Shown: piece by piece, positions 32,405-44,372 of the stretch
Layout: each line of letters begins with the position of its first letter
Numbering within the stretch: the stretch's first letter is position 1
From: Apus apus
Taxonomy: Eukaryota > Chordata > Aves > Apodiformes > Apodidae
Assembly: GCF_020740795.1 (NCBI RefSeq)
Contig: NC_067301.1
Coordinates: 6,014,001-6,078,000, forward strand
Reading direction: 5' to 3'
DNA length: 64,000 nt
The notes under the pieces: model-generated
The model's input: only the letters and a program-made list of their open reading frames with translations
What the model was told of the DNA's origin: nothing
Databases searched by the model: none
Translations under genes and position numbers: made by a program

Positions 32405-33221
32405 GTGAGAATCAGTATTAACATGTATTGAATGTATTTAATACACTTACAGGTATTAAAATCCATGAAAAGGTTTTCCCTTTATGGTCGCAACAGTTCC
32501 ACCCCAGGCCAGGTACTTTTCTCCTTTCATGGTCTGCCATCTCCAACAGTTTCTGACTCTCTGAAGGGATGAGTTGCACCTTGAGCCAGGTTGATGAAGA
32601 TAAAAGTGCATGAGAGCTTCTGTAAGCCGTGAGAGCAGACACACCATCAAAAAACACCTGCCCACCTCAGGGGTCTCAAGAAATCTCTAAAAGCACAAAT
32701 AAGGAGCATCTTAGAAGCTGCTCCGATTGGTTGGGCTTGGTTAGGATCCCAGTGAGATCCATGGGTTCAGAGAAGACCTTTTGAACAAGTCCTCAAGTTG
32801 TCTTAGGCTGTAGGTGAGGGCTTTGGTGGAAGATGTGAAGGCAGTGCAGGGATAAGAGAGGATTTCTTTTGTGCTTCCTATTCTGACAGTGACAGGCCCT
32901 GTGAGAGTCCCTTTGGTGGGCACAAACACCTTTTGCTTCCTGGTGCTGGGAGATTGTCTGAGTGGGGGGAATGGTCATAACTGTGAGATACCAGAAACTG
33001 GAGAGATGTGAGGAGAGCACTGGATGGAGGGGGAGCAGCAGGGGTCTCCCAGGGAGGTCCTGGGGCCGTGCCAGGGCATGTAAACACAAGGCTGTGGGAC
33101 AAGCTGGAGGGTACAGGATGGCCTTGAGGGGATGTAAGGGCAGGTGAGGCCCCGGGGCAGCTGAAGAGGCATTTACCTTCAGCTGTCCCTCCCTCTCTCC
33201 ACACTTTCCTCCCCTCTGCAG

Positions 33222-36200
33222 GACGGCAATGAAATGCCCCAGGCTGGCCTGGCAGGAGGTGGAGGATCCCCAGGGGAGCAGCTCTCCTCTGGAGCCCTCG
33301 GAGGTGACCTTGGTCCAGCCCCTGCAGATCAGTGAGTGAGGGACCCCTGGGGCTGGGGAGGGGCCAGGCCAGTGAGCAGGACCAGCTGGGTGCCAGGGTC
33401 CCATCTCCTCAGCCAGCACACTGGCTGCAGGGGTCCCACGTGAGGGGCACGGCAGGGCCTGAGTGCCAGGGCTGCCTGGGGCTGGGATCCCCAGCACAGC
33501 CTCCCTCCTCAGCCCTGCCAGCTGAGCACTCTTGCACCCTTTGGGAACCTTGTGGGCGAAGGTGCCGTGTCCTGCTCCCCCTTCTGTGTGTCCCTCCGTG
33601 CAGGTGTGACGGAGCCCAAGGAGGATCCAGAGCATCCAGAGCTCCAGCTGGGATGGGGTTCCAAGGGCAGGGGGTGTCTCAGCAGCAGCGACACAGACCT
33701 GGTATGGAGGAGCCGTGCGGGGTGGGGGGTCCTGCAGGCTCTGCCAGTCTCTCACTGCTGCCTTTGTGTCCTCTGCAGGCCCACCAGGACCCTGAGAAAT
33801 TCTTGAGCGACCTGCAGCTCTTCCAGCAACACCTGCAACACTCCTCCCACAGGATGGACGTGCCAACGCTCAGAAACCTGGTGACTCTGTCACAAGAGCC
33901 ACGGATGGTGAGCAAGGCACCTGGGGCAGCCTGGGGCTGGGGCAGCAGGTGACACGGTGGCTTGGGGCTGGCTGGGAGGAAGGAGGGGGGTGTCACCAAA
34001 GGGGGTGGCTGAACGGGGGCCATGGAACCTTTGCTCTCCTGCCCTGCTCCCCCTTGTCCCCATCCATCCCACGGGCAGGAGGGGCGGCAGCGATGGCAGC
34101 ACCACCAGCAGCTGGCTGGGAGGCTGGTGCTCAGGAGCACAGCAGTTGTGCCAGGCTGGGCTGAGCCTGCTGCAGCACCAGAGGAGTTCTCTCTGCTTCA
34201 TCCAGGCCAGAAGAATGCGGTACAGGTCCTTTCTGGATGACGTCCTGCTGGGCCTGAAGGACCCTTGCACAGACTGCAGGCGGGAAGCCCTGCGCTTCTT
34301 CACAAACCTGTTGAGTCACCTGACGAAGAAGGAGACCAGCCCCATTGCTCTGCTGCTGGTGGAGGAGCTCCCAGTCATCTTTGGGGACGTAAGGCTGATG
34401 TGGGAGCTTGAGCCCCGCAGAGGGGCACGGCGCAAGGGCAGCTGCCCTGCAGCCCAGCCCTGGGGGCAGCTCTTGGGCAGGGCTGCTCTCCTCCTCGTGC
34501 CCCTGAGCTCTGGTGGGAGGGCTTCTGGGCTCTGCAGCCCATCAGGGCTTCTCCTGGGCAAACAGAGGCTTCCGGGCACCCCAAGCCCAGCCCCCTGGGA
34601 GCATCTCCCCTCACCTTGACCGTGCTCACACCCTTGGTCCCTGTGGGCAGGGAGAGGCTGTCATTGAGCCTGTCTTCCTTCCTGCCAGGAGTCCAGCGAG
34701 GTGCGGGAGGTCTCCATCAACCTCTTCAGGAAGATGGTCGAGGCCGTGCTGTGGAGAGACAAGGCAGAGTTGGAGGAGACAATCCAGAGGGCCCTGGTCC
34801 CCCTCTTGTTCCATATGTATGACCAGGCTGAGAATGTGGCTAAGGTACAGATGTCAGAACCAAACAGTGACACAGAGAAGGGAGAGCTGATGCCCCACTG
34901 GTGGTCTGGGCGCCAGGGGCAAGGGCTGCTGGCAGCTGGACTCTGGGAATGTGTGTCACCTTGGGGTCCCACTGACTAAGCTGCTGATGACAAGGAGGAG
35001 CTTCCCTCCTTCCCTGCACCGGTCCCAGCACTGCCTTCTTCCTCCCCCCTGCTGCAGAGGTGTCAGGCTGCTGGGGCCACCTCCCAGCCCCGCTTCCACC
35101 ACCCAGCTTCCCCCCAGCACAGCCCAGAGGAAGGGTCCCTGCAGACACAGCACCAGCAGGGCTGGAGAAGCTGGCTCAGCCATTTCCCAGACCTGCCCTG
35201 CCTGGTCCAGCAGAGCTCAGCAGCAGCCCATGGCCACCAAGCACACAAGTCCCTGCAGGCAACCCAGCCGTCCCTGCAGGTGTGAGAGGCCAGGGCTTTG
35301 TGCCCCCATCCCTGTCCCCCAGGACTGTGCCTACGAGACCCCCAGATGTCTGGGCCAGGGGCTGTCCCAGCTCCCCGAGAGCAGGATAGTCCCAGGAGCA
35401 AAGCCCTCTCCATGGGTCCCTCTGCACTGGGCCACTGAACTTGGTCTGCACCCAGAACTGCAGCCCTCACGAGGGGTGGAGATCCAGGAGGTGGTGGTGG
35501 CCCGTGTCCCTGCCTTGGACACTGAAGCCAGTTCCACCTCTGTCCCCAGTTGCTTCTTCCCATGCGGGGCTGGGGACAGCTCACAGCCTGGCCAGGAGGA
35601 GGAGGATGACAGACCTCCTTGTCCAAGCTGTGGTGCCATCTCCCAGCTTACGCTGCTTTGCAGGCCTGTGGTGAAGCCCTCCTCGTCTGTGCAGACCTCC
35701 TGAAGAGTCAGAAGTTCAAGCAACTGGTCCAGAGGAAGGAGACAGAGAAGATTGGAAAGACCTTGGTGAGGACAACCGCCAGTGCCAGGGCCCAGGCTGG
35801 CCAAGGGATGCCCCAGGGGCCTTGGTTGGGGATGTGTGGCTGCTCCACTGCCCCTGGAGCCGTGTCCCCCTTCCCTCAGCAAGCAGCCCCTGGGGCTCTT
35901 CTGCAGCGCCTTGTCCATCTCAGCCCAGGCTGCTGAAGGAGACCCTGGCCCACCTGGGCCCTGGCAGCAGGACAGAGGGGGCTCAGCACCCCCAGACCCC
36001 TCTGCCTGCGGCTCTCGCTGCACCTCAGCCCCACAGGGCTCCTGGCCGGGAGAAGGGAATGGCCGGGGGAGGAAGGGGTGGGATGGGAAGAGGGGCTGGT
36101 CTGGCCAGCTCTGTGCCAGCCCCGTGACCCTGTGCTCTCTGCAGCTGCAGCAGGACAGGAGGAGGTTGGGAGAATACCTGTATTACAGCCTGAAGAACCT

Positions 36201-36844
36201 GAAGAGCTCTCAGGCCCCTGTGAGAGTGGCGGCCGTCAGGCTGATCGGTGAGCTCAGCCCCCGGGGACCCTCTGAGGCAGCCTGGCCCCGGGCAGGGGGA
36301 GCAGCCCTGTGGCTGCCAGAGCCCCGGGCAGAGCCCTGGCCTCCCTCTGCCCCCCTGCCCATGCTGGGAGCCCCGGTGGCTGTGCTGGGGAGGGGGAGTC
36401 TGACAGGAGCTCCGTGCACAGGTCTTGCTGCACAGCACCTGCAGGAGCAACAGGAGAAGGAGAAGCTGCAGAAACTGTGCATCGGTGAGTAGGGGCAGAG
36501 CTGGGCTGGGGGGGCAGGGACAGAGCCTGGGCAGGGGGCTGCTGTGCCTGGCCCTGCTCCGGGGAAAGGCTGCACCGGCAGAAGAGCGTGTCATGGGCAC
36601 CTGGGGAATTGCTGGTGTTGGTCCCAGCTTCTCCTCCTGGGAGCAGAGGGTGGAGCTGGCATGGGAGGGTCTCTGCAGCCAGTGGGGTCTCAGCACTGCT
36701 CTGTTCCTGCCTGCCACAGCCCTCCAGCACTTGGAGAAGGACCCTTGCCCCTCGGTCCGTTCCACGGCAACTCAGACCTTGACAGTCCTGAGCCCTCCAC
36801 GGAAGAAGCAAAGATGTGGATGGTTCCTGCGTTGCTGTCGCTGA
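33222..36844 (+). CDS. maestro heat-like repeat (MROH) module, likely C-terminal part of the USP gene
   Basis: Nine exons: 33222-33331, 33604-33701, 33779-33907, 34206-34388, 34689-34844, 35664-35765, 36145-36247, 36422-36484 and 36720-36844. They join in phase and are open to TGA at 36842. Helical repeat segments include FLSDLQLFQQHLQH, RYRSFLDDVLLGLKDPC, EVREVSINLFRKMVEAVLW, LVPLLFHMYDQAENVAK, EALLVCADLLKSQKFKQL, LGEYLYYSLKNLKSSQAPVR and LEKDPCPSVRSTATQTL, as in MROH/maestro proteins. HEAT repeats are protein-interaction scaffolds; no specific partner is known to me. The first exon begins with the one base that completes the codon left open by the last USP exon, and no separate start codon or promoter is evident, so I infer one 681-residue fusion gene. 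MROH alone with an undetected start is the alternative. An AATAAA at 37779-37784 may end the transcript. Confidence 0.8.
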
Positions 36845-38745
36845 AGAGATGGGGAGGGGTGAAACGCCCCCGGGGAAAAGGGCTGCAGGTGAGTAAAGCT
36901 GGAAGAACCATCCCAGACCCATAGGCTGCCCCAGGGGTCTCAGCACTCCCCCACCATTGCTCACAACGCTCCAGCTAAAGGCTTAGCAAGAATTCCCACC
37001 TCGAGCAGACTGAAAAATAGACAGGAGAAGTTAACAGGGCTGGGTTTAGACACCCCTCAGCCTGAGAGTCAGGGACCAGCACAAGAGGTTCCATTCTGGG
37101 GAGTCTGGTGGGTTCAAGGAGCAGCCTCCATTCCTCCTGACACCATAAACCAGATGGAGCAGGGACAGTACCCCTGCAGCCTGGCAGAGGTACAGCAGGT
37201 CCTTGGAGCAACAGGGCACTGGCACAAACACATCCCTGGCTTCTCCATGGGTGCTTGTCCCTTGGCTCAGTTGCTCGGGGAGGGCAAGGCTTGGGAAGGG
37301 ACAGAACAGCCTGTGAAGGTGTGAGAATTGTGAAGAACAGAGGGAGGCAGTTCCAGCAGCTGGGTCCCACACACCCAACAGACCTTGTCCACATAGAAGG
37401 GGGGTCACTGAGCATGGCTCCCATTGGAATCTAAGGCAAAGGGCCAGAGAGACCCTTGGAATCCAGCTCCCACTCTTGACTGACACCAAGACAAGGTCCT
37501 TGGATCTCAAAAAGTGTTTGCTGTCTGGAAGTGGAGCATTAGAGGGGGAAGGGTAAGACAGGCTAAAAAGAGAATCATTCACAGACCTTTAAAAAATCCA
37601 AGGCATGGTCCCTAAGGACACAGAGCAGCAGCTGCACTGCCCAGAACCCAGCAGCCTGCACAGAGTGGGCAGCCCTGGGGGGCATTAATGACATCCCACC
37701 TGTCCTAGATGGCAACATCCAAGTCCCTCCGTTGCAGGAAGATCTGGGCAGCAGTTTGTTGTTCCAAGCCCCCCCCCAAATAAACTGTCTCCAGCTCAGG
37801 AAGCACCTCCACTGTAGGAGGACAGGGACCTCCAGGGAGCGTGGGTCTCTGATGCATTGTCCTCTGGGCAGAAAAATGAGTGGAAAAGGCCTCAGATCAG
37901 AACAGCAGCATCAACAGCTCCAAAGCATCTGTGCTTGGGGAGGAAAGACAGTTCCAGGCAAATCCCTGGAATCAATATGAGATGGATAATGCTCAGCTTT
38001 GAACTCAAAACCTGGGGTTGAACAACTACTGAGCATTTTCCTTTGTTTCTGTTTCCACAGGTATCCCAGGTGCTGGTGAACTGCATCTGGGATCAAGGAC
38101 TCTCAGATGTTGAGCTGGAGTGCCCCCAAGGAGTGTTCACTTTCCTGGCTGCTGTTCTCCTAGTTTCAGACTTAGGATTGGGTGGCAACCGAAGTTGTAG
38201 ACAGTGTTCTTACTTCTCTGTGCTTACTGACCCTGAGTGCTTCACATACAGTGTCCCAGCAGTTGCTGCCTGCTGCAGCAAGTTGCCCTCTCAGGGCAGG
38301 TCTGCATGTGGCCCCCACTCCAACCCCCTCTCCTGCAGATGGACCATTTCTGATTCTTGGAGGCACTTGAAAGGCTGGGTGAACAGAGCCCAACATCCCC
38401 ACCTCCCACCTATGGGATGGTACCAGTCGGATCAATTGCTCCAGCACTGATAGTCATCCATGGCTGTGGCCTCAGGTGTTTGTCACACTCTAAGAAGCAT
38501 CTGCCCCAGGTCCCAAAGAAATTTTGGGCTGTGCACAGGAAGAGCCTCCCAGTCTCATGGGCTGGTGAACCCTGCCTGCAGCTGTAGGATCCCTAGAGAC
38601 AATCGTTGGAGTGGTCACCAGACGTGCCAGGTCATGGTGACCAGCTCATGTGGCACCTCAAGGTTACCTGCACCACCTGACACTGGGTGTGTTCTCATGG
38701 GGAATCACGGATCACATCCAACCTTCTGGGGACAGGATGGGGGGG
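36845..38745. other. unassigned downstream of the MROH module
   Basis: No gene recognised. GCTGCAG|GTGAGT near 36889 and TTTCCACAG near 38060 could bound an alternative or 3' UTR intron of the MROH transcript. AATAAA at 37779-37784 is a candidate poly(A) signal. Confidence 0.3.
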
Positions 38746-38754
38746 GACGAGGGA

Positions 38755-39182
38755 TGCCAGGTGGCCTCCTCCAGACTGGCTCCAACAGCTCCATGTCCTT
38801 CTTGTGTTGGGGACCCCAGAACCGGACACAGCACTGCAGGGGGGGGCTCAGCAGAGCTGAGTAGAGGGGGACAGTCCCCTCCCTCAGCCATGCTGCTGGT
38901 GGTGACTGTATCACGGGACACGGTTGGTTTCTGGGCTGCCAGCTCACATGGGCAGGTCATGTTGAGCTTCTTGGGGCTGTTATTGATCCATTCTTCACCC
39001 AGCCTGGATGTGTGCTTGGGATTGCCCTGACCTGTGTGCAGGACCTTGCACTTGGCCTGGCTGAACTTCATGAGGTTGGCATGGGCTCACCTCTCCAGCC
39101 TGTCCAGGACCCTCTGGATGGCCTCCCTTCCTGCCAGCATGTCACCACACAGCTTGGTGTGATGTCAGCAAACTTGCTGAGG
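38755..39182 (-). mobile_element. CR1 LINE fragment, antisense
   Basis: On the - strand it encodes CR1 ORF2 C-terminal-like pieces ([34 protein letters not shown]) with frame breaks. It lacks the CR1 3' terminus and abuts a second CR1. Confidence 0.8.
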
Positions 39183-39189
39183 GTGCATC

Positions 39190-39462
39190 AATCAGAGAAT
39201 CACAGAATTTTAGGGGCTGGAAGGCACCTCTGGAGATCATCGAGTCCAGCCCCACTCCCAGAATCTAGGGCAGGTCACTCAGAAAGGCATCCAGATGAAT
39301 GTTGGAAGTCTCCAGAGGAGACTCCACAGCCTCTCTGGGCAGCCTGGCCCAGGGCTCTGTCACCCTCACAGCAAAGAAGTTCCAGCCTGGGCAGCCCCAG
39401 GTTTCTCAGCCTTTCCTCATCAGACAGGTGCTCCAGTCCCCTCGCCACCCTCATGGCCCATC
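39190..39462 (-). mobile_element. CR1 LINE 3' end, antisense
   Basis: Starts with AATCACAGAATTTTAGGGGC, the reverse complement of a CR1 3' end, and includes CACAGCAAAGAAGTTCCAGC. It is of the same subtype as the copy at 58.7 kb. DNA from here to 40.1 kb has no recognised gene. Confidence 0.85.
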
Positions 39463-40105
39463 AGCACCAAGGCTGTGATCTAGAGGCTGCCTCCCCCTGT
39501 CTGAAGAAGGCCTTATCCACACTTTCCTGGGTTGCTGGTCCAGAGTGGACACCCCCAACAGTTCCACCCACATTTGTGTGTCCCTTAACTCTCACCCACC
39601 AGCTTCCAACACGTTCTTCCTCCCCCCCCGGGCAGAGCTCAAGACATCCCGGTTGCTCCCGCACACAAAGAGCAGCTCCAGCCCCTCGCCTGGTTGATGT
39701 GTCTTTCCTGAAAAGGACGTGGCCATCCATGACGACGTTCCAGCCACGGGAGCTGTCCCACCGTGGCTCAGCGGCCCCGCGACCTCAGGCACGTCTCCAG
39801 CTCCTCCTGCTGCCTCCCCATCCTGCCTGCCTTGCGTGTGAGGGTTTCGGAGGGGCAGGCGAGCCCCGGGTGTCCCTCCAGGGGCTGCTCAACCTTCTGC
39901 TCTTCAGGAATGCTGCGGGCACGCTGCCCCACCGCTGCTGGGCTGCAGCACCCAGGGCCCCAAGCTGCCTACGGAGCCCTCGGACCCAACCCTCCCCCTC
40001 TCAAGCCCCTCGCCAAGACCTCCCTGCCCCCCCGACAAGCGTCTCCGACCCCTCCCAGCGCCCCCAGACCCGCTCAGGATGCCCCCATCCTCCCCCAGGG
40101 ACCTC

Positions 40106-40867
40106 TCAGACCCACCCCCCCCCAAGACCTTGCCCCACTCCCCGCTGGGCAGGATGTAGCAGCCGTGAGGGGCAGTGAGCCCCGGGGCACAGCGGAGGGA
40201 GGAGCAGCCCGGGGCCGGGGGGCTGAGGGTCTCTCTCGGCTGCAGGGCGGGCGGGACAGACCATGTGGCGCCCGGTGCTGGCGGAGGCGCCTCCGTCCTG
40301 GCGGCAGCGCGGACCCCCCCGCAGGTTCCCCCGCTCCCGCAGCGTCTGCAGCTCCCGCAGCGCCTCCTGCTCCCGCAGCGTCTGCAGCTCCCGCAGCCTC
40401 CCCCGCTCCCGCAGCGCCTCCTGCTCCCGCAGCGCCTCCAGCTCCCGCAGCTCCTCCCGCTCCCGCAGCGTCTGCAGCTCCCGCAGCCTCCCCCGCTCCC
40501 GCAGCGCCTCCTGCTCCCGCAGCGCCTCCAGCTCCCGCAGCTCCTCCCGCTCCCGCAGCGTCTGCAGCTCCCGCAGCCTCCCCCGCTCCCGCAGCGCCTC
40601 CTGCTCCCGCAGCTCCTCCCGCAGCCTCCCCTGCTCCCGCGGCGTCTCCAGCTCCCGCAGCTCCTCCAGCTCCCGCAGCGTCTCCAGTTCCCGCAGCATC
40701 CCCTGCTCCGGCAGCTCCTCCAGCTCCCGCAGCTCCTCCCGCTCCCGCAGCGGCTCTTCCCGCCGCTGGGTCGCGGGGACCAGCGTCCCCCCTGCCCCCC
40801 CGGCAGCTGCAGCGTCTGCCAAGGGCTGGGGGCGCGGGGGACGCCCGGGCTGGGGCTCTTGGGGCAA
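40106..40867 (-). CDS. candidate Leu-Arg-Glu repeat protein (253 codons)
   Basis: On the - strand an ATG-started frame encodes a core of hexapeptides LRExxx, for example [18 protein letters not shown], flanked by Pro/Gly-rich ends. Leu recurs every 3 or 6 residues, which suggests a charged helix but not a classic heptad coiled coil. The same DNA is open in other frames: Ser/Arg-rich (SRSxSS) on +, Leu/Pro/Gln-rich on +, and Gly/Ala-rich on -. Which frame, if any, is translated cannot be decided from sequence. There is no clear splice or promoter signal. I call the charged frame most protein-like, with low confidence. Confidence 0.3.
   Translation of the reverse strand: MPQEPQPGRPPRPQPLADAAAAGGAGGTLVPATQRREEPLREREELRELEELPEQGMLRELETLRELEELRELETPREQGRLREELREQEALRERGRLRELQTLREREELRELEALREQEALRERGRLRELQTLREREELRELEALREQEALRERGRLRELQTLREQEALRELQTLRERGNLRGGPRCRQDGGASASTGRHMVCPARPAAERDPQPPGPGLLLPPLCPGAHCPSRLLHPAQRGVGQGLGGGWV
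40334..40760. repeat. 18-bp minisatellite with 90-bp higher-order unit
   Basis: Tandem 18-mers of the form CTCCCGCAGCGTCTGCAG. Five variant 18-mers form a 90-bp higher-order unit repeated at 40370, 40460 and 40550, with looser units to 40760. All unit lengths are multiples of three. Confidence 0.92.
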
Positions 40868-41719
40868 TTCTGGGGGTCTCAGGGGGTCCTGGGGGGATCC
40901 CAGGGGTCTCGGACGGTGTCACCGTTTGACTCAGGTGCAACAACAAGGCTCTTGATCCCCTCCCACCCAGGCAGGGAAGGAGAGAGAGACAAAGAGACTG
41001 GGCTGGATTGAGAACTGAACTGCACAGCTGGAATTAAACACTCCTGATATAAGAAAACAGACACAATTATATACAGATGTGTTCAGGTATCTGCAAGAGC
41101 CTCTCGCCTCCCCCCACCCCCAGCAACTCCCCCAGCATCTCCTGAGCTGGAACAGTCCCAAAAAGTCCCGGAGCTGCTGGAGAAAGTGGAGAGTGATGAG
41201 GGTCAGGAGAGCTGGAGCCTGGGGCTGCACGGGGAGGGAGGGACGGAGCCCTGCCCGGACGCCGGCCAAGGGTGGAGGAGAAGGGGAGAAGAAGCAGCAA
41301 GGAAGTTGTCTTGTGTGATCTCTGTGCTTCCCCTGAGCTCACGTAGCTCTCTGGAATGGAAGATCTCTGGCCAGTTTTGCTGTCTGTCTCACTCAGCCTC
41401 CTCCGGGGGGGTCACAGACCTCCCCGTAGTGTCTGAGCAGCAGAGTGAAGGTGCCACCTTGAAGCCCCAGCAGGGAGAGACACATCCCACCAGTCTTAGT
41501 TGGAACACTCTGCTACTAGTGAAAAAAGGGTGTCCCCGGGGGGGATCTCGGTGGCCTCAGGTGGGTTCCATAGGTACATTATTTCTCTGCAGAAACAAAA
41601 TAAGCCAACAGGTGTTGGGTACCAGATCAAGGGCCTTAGATGAGCCAGTTCATCGTTTGTTACCCGGTGATGATGCGTAAGTTAAGACCTTTCCAGGCTC
41701 ACTGCTGGAACCAAAGTGG
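40761..41719. other. unassigned, G+C-rich then ordinary
   Basis: No gene recognised. Short exon-like frames exist but none shows a family match or consistent splice context. Confidence 0.3.
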
Positions 41720-43217
41720 GAAGGTCCTTCCCAGGTGAAGCAGAAGTGATGGGCCATGGGATACTTGGGCCAATGGCTGTGGCTAGTCTAAGTGGTGCTG
41801 GGGTTATGGCTTTCCAAGAACTTCTCCTTCATATCACATTCACGTGTATAAACCAGTATGGGGAGCTGGGCTGTGGTGTTATGGTCATGAAATGTGGGGA
41901 ATAGTTAAGAGAGGAGATTGGTGCTGTTCTAGATTCAGTTCATGGAGCAATCATTTTATTTCCAAATTTAGGATCATGGTTTATTGATGGGGTCCATCTG
42001 TGTTTTGAAATTATAAGGGAGTAACTCTGGGTCCTACCTGTATGGTAGCAGGCAGCTTGAGACTTTGAAACAACTTGTACAGAAACCAGGGATGTCAGCC
42101 AAGTAAATCTAGATGATGCCTGGACAAATAATATACTTGTGTCCCTAATGAAATCTTTTCCTAAAAATCTAAATTTCAGTGCATGTAGGACCCATGTAAC
42201 CTTGCCAGAGACAGTAAATCAAGGATTTCAGTGAGTAGGAATTCCAATTCCCAAACCAGTAAATTGGTAAAGATATTGGTACCATGCCACCTTTTCTGAT
42301 CATTATGAAGAACAAGCCTGGGAGATAAAACTGTTGAGTTTTTGGAGATTGTTCATAGGTTCACTGGGTGCAAAGATGTTATCCTCCCAGTGGTGACAAT
42401 CGGTGATGGTGTAGGTGTCCTTCTTTTGTGGGAAACTGGGCAAAGGGTCAGGACATGACCTCAATCCCTTCAGGATTGTGTCTGAGCTGGCAAACACCTG
42501 AAGATTTTGGAGTATCCTGGTTATGTGGTGAGAAGTTGCCTTTCAACTGGGGAGGGATTTGTACCTTAGGGCTGTTGTCTTCTGGTTTAGAAATTCACCC
42601 GGACATGATGTGGCACAGGACCTGTTGCTTCCCACCCAGAGAGCATTGAATCTGCTAATGGAAAGACCAACAGGATTTCATTCATTTACGTGTTGGTTTA
42701 TCCCAGCCTGAGGAGAAAGTGGATTAGAAAAAGCAACTTTAAGTGTCTTGGGAGAAAGGGAAAAACCAGCAAATTCTACAGCTGATGGATTCCTCTGCAA
42801 GAAGAGAGAACTGAGCTGTCAGAAATGACTATCCAAAATAAAATAGCATTGGATATGATTTTAGCCTCACAAGGTGGAGTTTGCACAGTTTTAAATGTTA
42901 GTTTGATCTGGGAAATTAGTAATTGATGCCCATAAAACTCAGGAAGTTACTTGGACCGTGTAGCAGCTTCAGAAGGACGATGCATCTCGGGGTTTTGCTG
43001 CTTCCAGCTCCTGGCTGACAGCTTGGCTTCTGAATTTATCAACCTGGCTGAAAAAAATTAACTGTTATTGGATTAAAAGGCGTCATGGTGATGGTTGGTG
43101 TGACTGGTTTGTGTCAGGGTTGTGTAAGTGGTAGCTCTTTTATGGTGCAGGAATTAGAAACGTGGAGTAAAATCACATCTCAGGAGTGCGATGAAGTAAA
43201 AAGCAAAAGGAGGGAAT
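41720..43217 (+). mobile_element. decayed endogenous retrovirus, env-like remnant
   Basis: The stretch is AT-richer than its surroundings and interrupted by many stops and frame changes, so it is non-functional. At 42831-42896 one frame reads IQNKIALD followed shortly by ASQGGVC, the pattern of the transmembrane envelope subunit of many retroviruses. The expected paired cysteines after it are not seen, and the frame stops at a TGA soon after. A purine run, AAAAGGAGGGAA at 43206-43216, directly precedes the LTR and looks like a polypurine tract. The surface subunit cannot be delimited. Confidence 0.5.
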
Positions 43218-43842
43218 TGTAAAGGAAATGAGGCCTTTTTGAGAATTGAAGGATAGCTAAGGATTAGAAAACAAGATGTTGAATGTATGATTAATGGCAT
43301 GCAGATGTTGTAGAATAATGTTAGATTTGGAAGCTGCTTTTGGTTGCCTTTTGTGTAGCCCTTGCCATGGCTGGCTTAAAAGCCAGTCCAGCTGAATCAA
43401 CAGAAAATGAATCTCATGTCCTAATCTTAAAACATGATAATAAATATGAAACAAGTGATTAACTTAGAACAGACATTTGTTAAAGGTTAAGGCTAGACAC
43501 AGGTTAACAGAATAACTGGAGTTCTTCCAATTTCAGAGGTGAGCGATGAAGAAGTGATTTGATGACCAGAGCATGCCCTGGTGGACTCGTGCACCAGTAG
43601 AGTGTCACAAGACCATGATAAAGAACAACTGAATCTCTGTGGCCTCTTGAAAAGTGATGAAGAATTAAGGAACTGAGGGTTCATGGAAAAACTCCAAGAG
43701 CTCTTTAGAAGAAATCCAATTCCATCACGTATAACAGGAGTATATATAGTAGCATAAAAATGTGAGTCTTTTGCCCCTCTGAGGTGTCAATAAAGCAAAC
43801 CTAGAGTTACCCACTGACTGTGGAAGTCCTTTAATCCCTGCA
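43218..43842 (+). mobile_element. probable 3' LTR (about 625 bp)
   Basis: It begins TGTAAAGGAAATGAGG right after the purine tract and may end ...CCCTGCA. It contains a TATA-like TATATATAG at 43741 and AATAAA at 43789-43794, spaced as in an LTR promoter with a short R region. No matching 5' LTR is present in the window. Termini are inferred. Confidence 0.5.
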
Positions 43843-43904
43843 GGCTTTAATCCCATGGGGCTTGGCCAGCCCTGCCAGGCAGGAGCTCCACTCCTTGAGT
43901 GTGT

Positions 43905-44352
43905 CCAGGGGAGGCCACGAAGATGATCAGAGGGCTGGAGCAGCTCCCCCGTGAAGACAGGCTGAGGAAGTTGGGGTTGTTCAGCCTGGAGAAGAGGAGG
44001 CTCCGTGGTGACCTTAGAGCAACTTCCCAATATCTGAAGGGCCCTACAAGAAAGCTGGTGGGGCTTTTGACACGGGTGTGGAGTGAGAGGACAAGGGGCA
44101 ATGGTTTGAAGCTTAAAGAGGGGAGATTGAGGTTGGACATTAGGAAAAAGTTCTTCCCTGTGAGGGTGGTGAGACCCTGGCCCAGGTTGCCCAGGGAAGC
44201 TGTGGCTGCCCCATCCCTGGCAGTGTTGAAGGGCAGGTTTTATGGGCCTTGAGCAAATTGGTCTAGTGGGACGTGTCCCCACCCATGCAGGGGTTGGAAC
44301 TAGGTGATCTTTAAGGTCCCTTCCAGCCTAAACCATTCCATGATTCTGTGAC
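43905..44352 (+). mobile_element. CR1 LINE 3' fragment
   Basis: Starts near GTGTCCAGGGGAGGCCACGA and ends GGTCCCTTCCAGCCTAAACC plus CATGATTCTGTGAC. It ends about 20 bp before the first BICRA-like exon that I can place, so any earlier exon must lie upstream of the element. Confidence 0.9.
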
Positions 44353-44372
44353 ATCATGTTCCTTTTCTACAG

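Noticed and set aside
32793-33866. 357-codon - strand frame beginning over the MROH exons
   Set aside because: It is the complement of GC-rich exons 33222-33907 plus introns; the + strand exons have the splice signals and family similarity.
35058-35279. Open, phase-0 segment with AG and GT borders in the MROH module
   Set aside because: Its Gln/His/Ser-rich product is unlike HEAT repeats, and exon 34689-34844 joins directly to 35664-35765 to give the expected helix pair.
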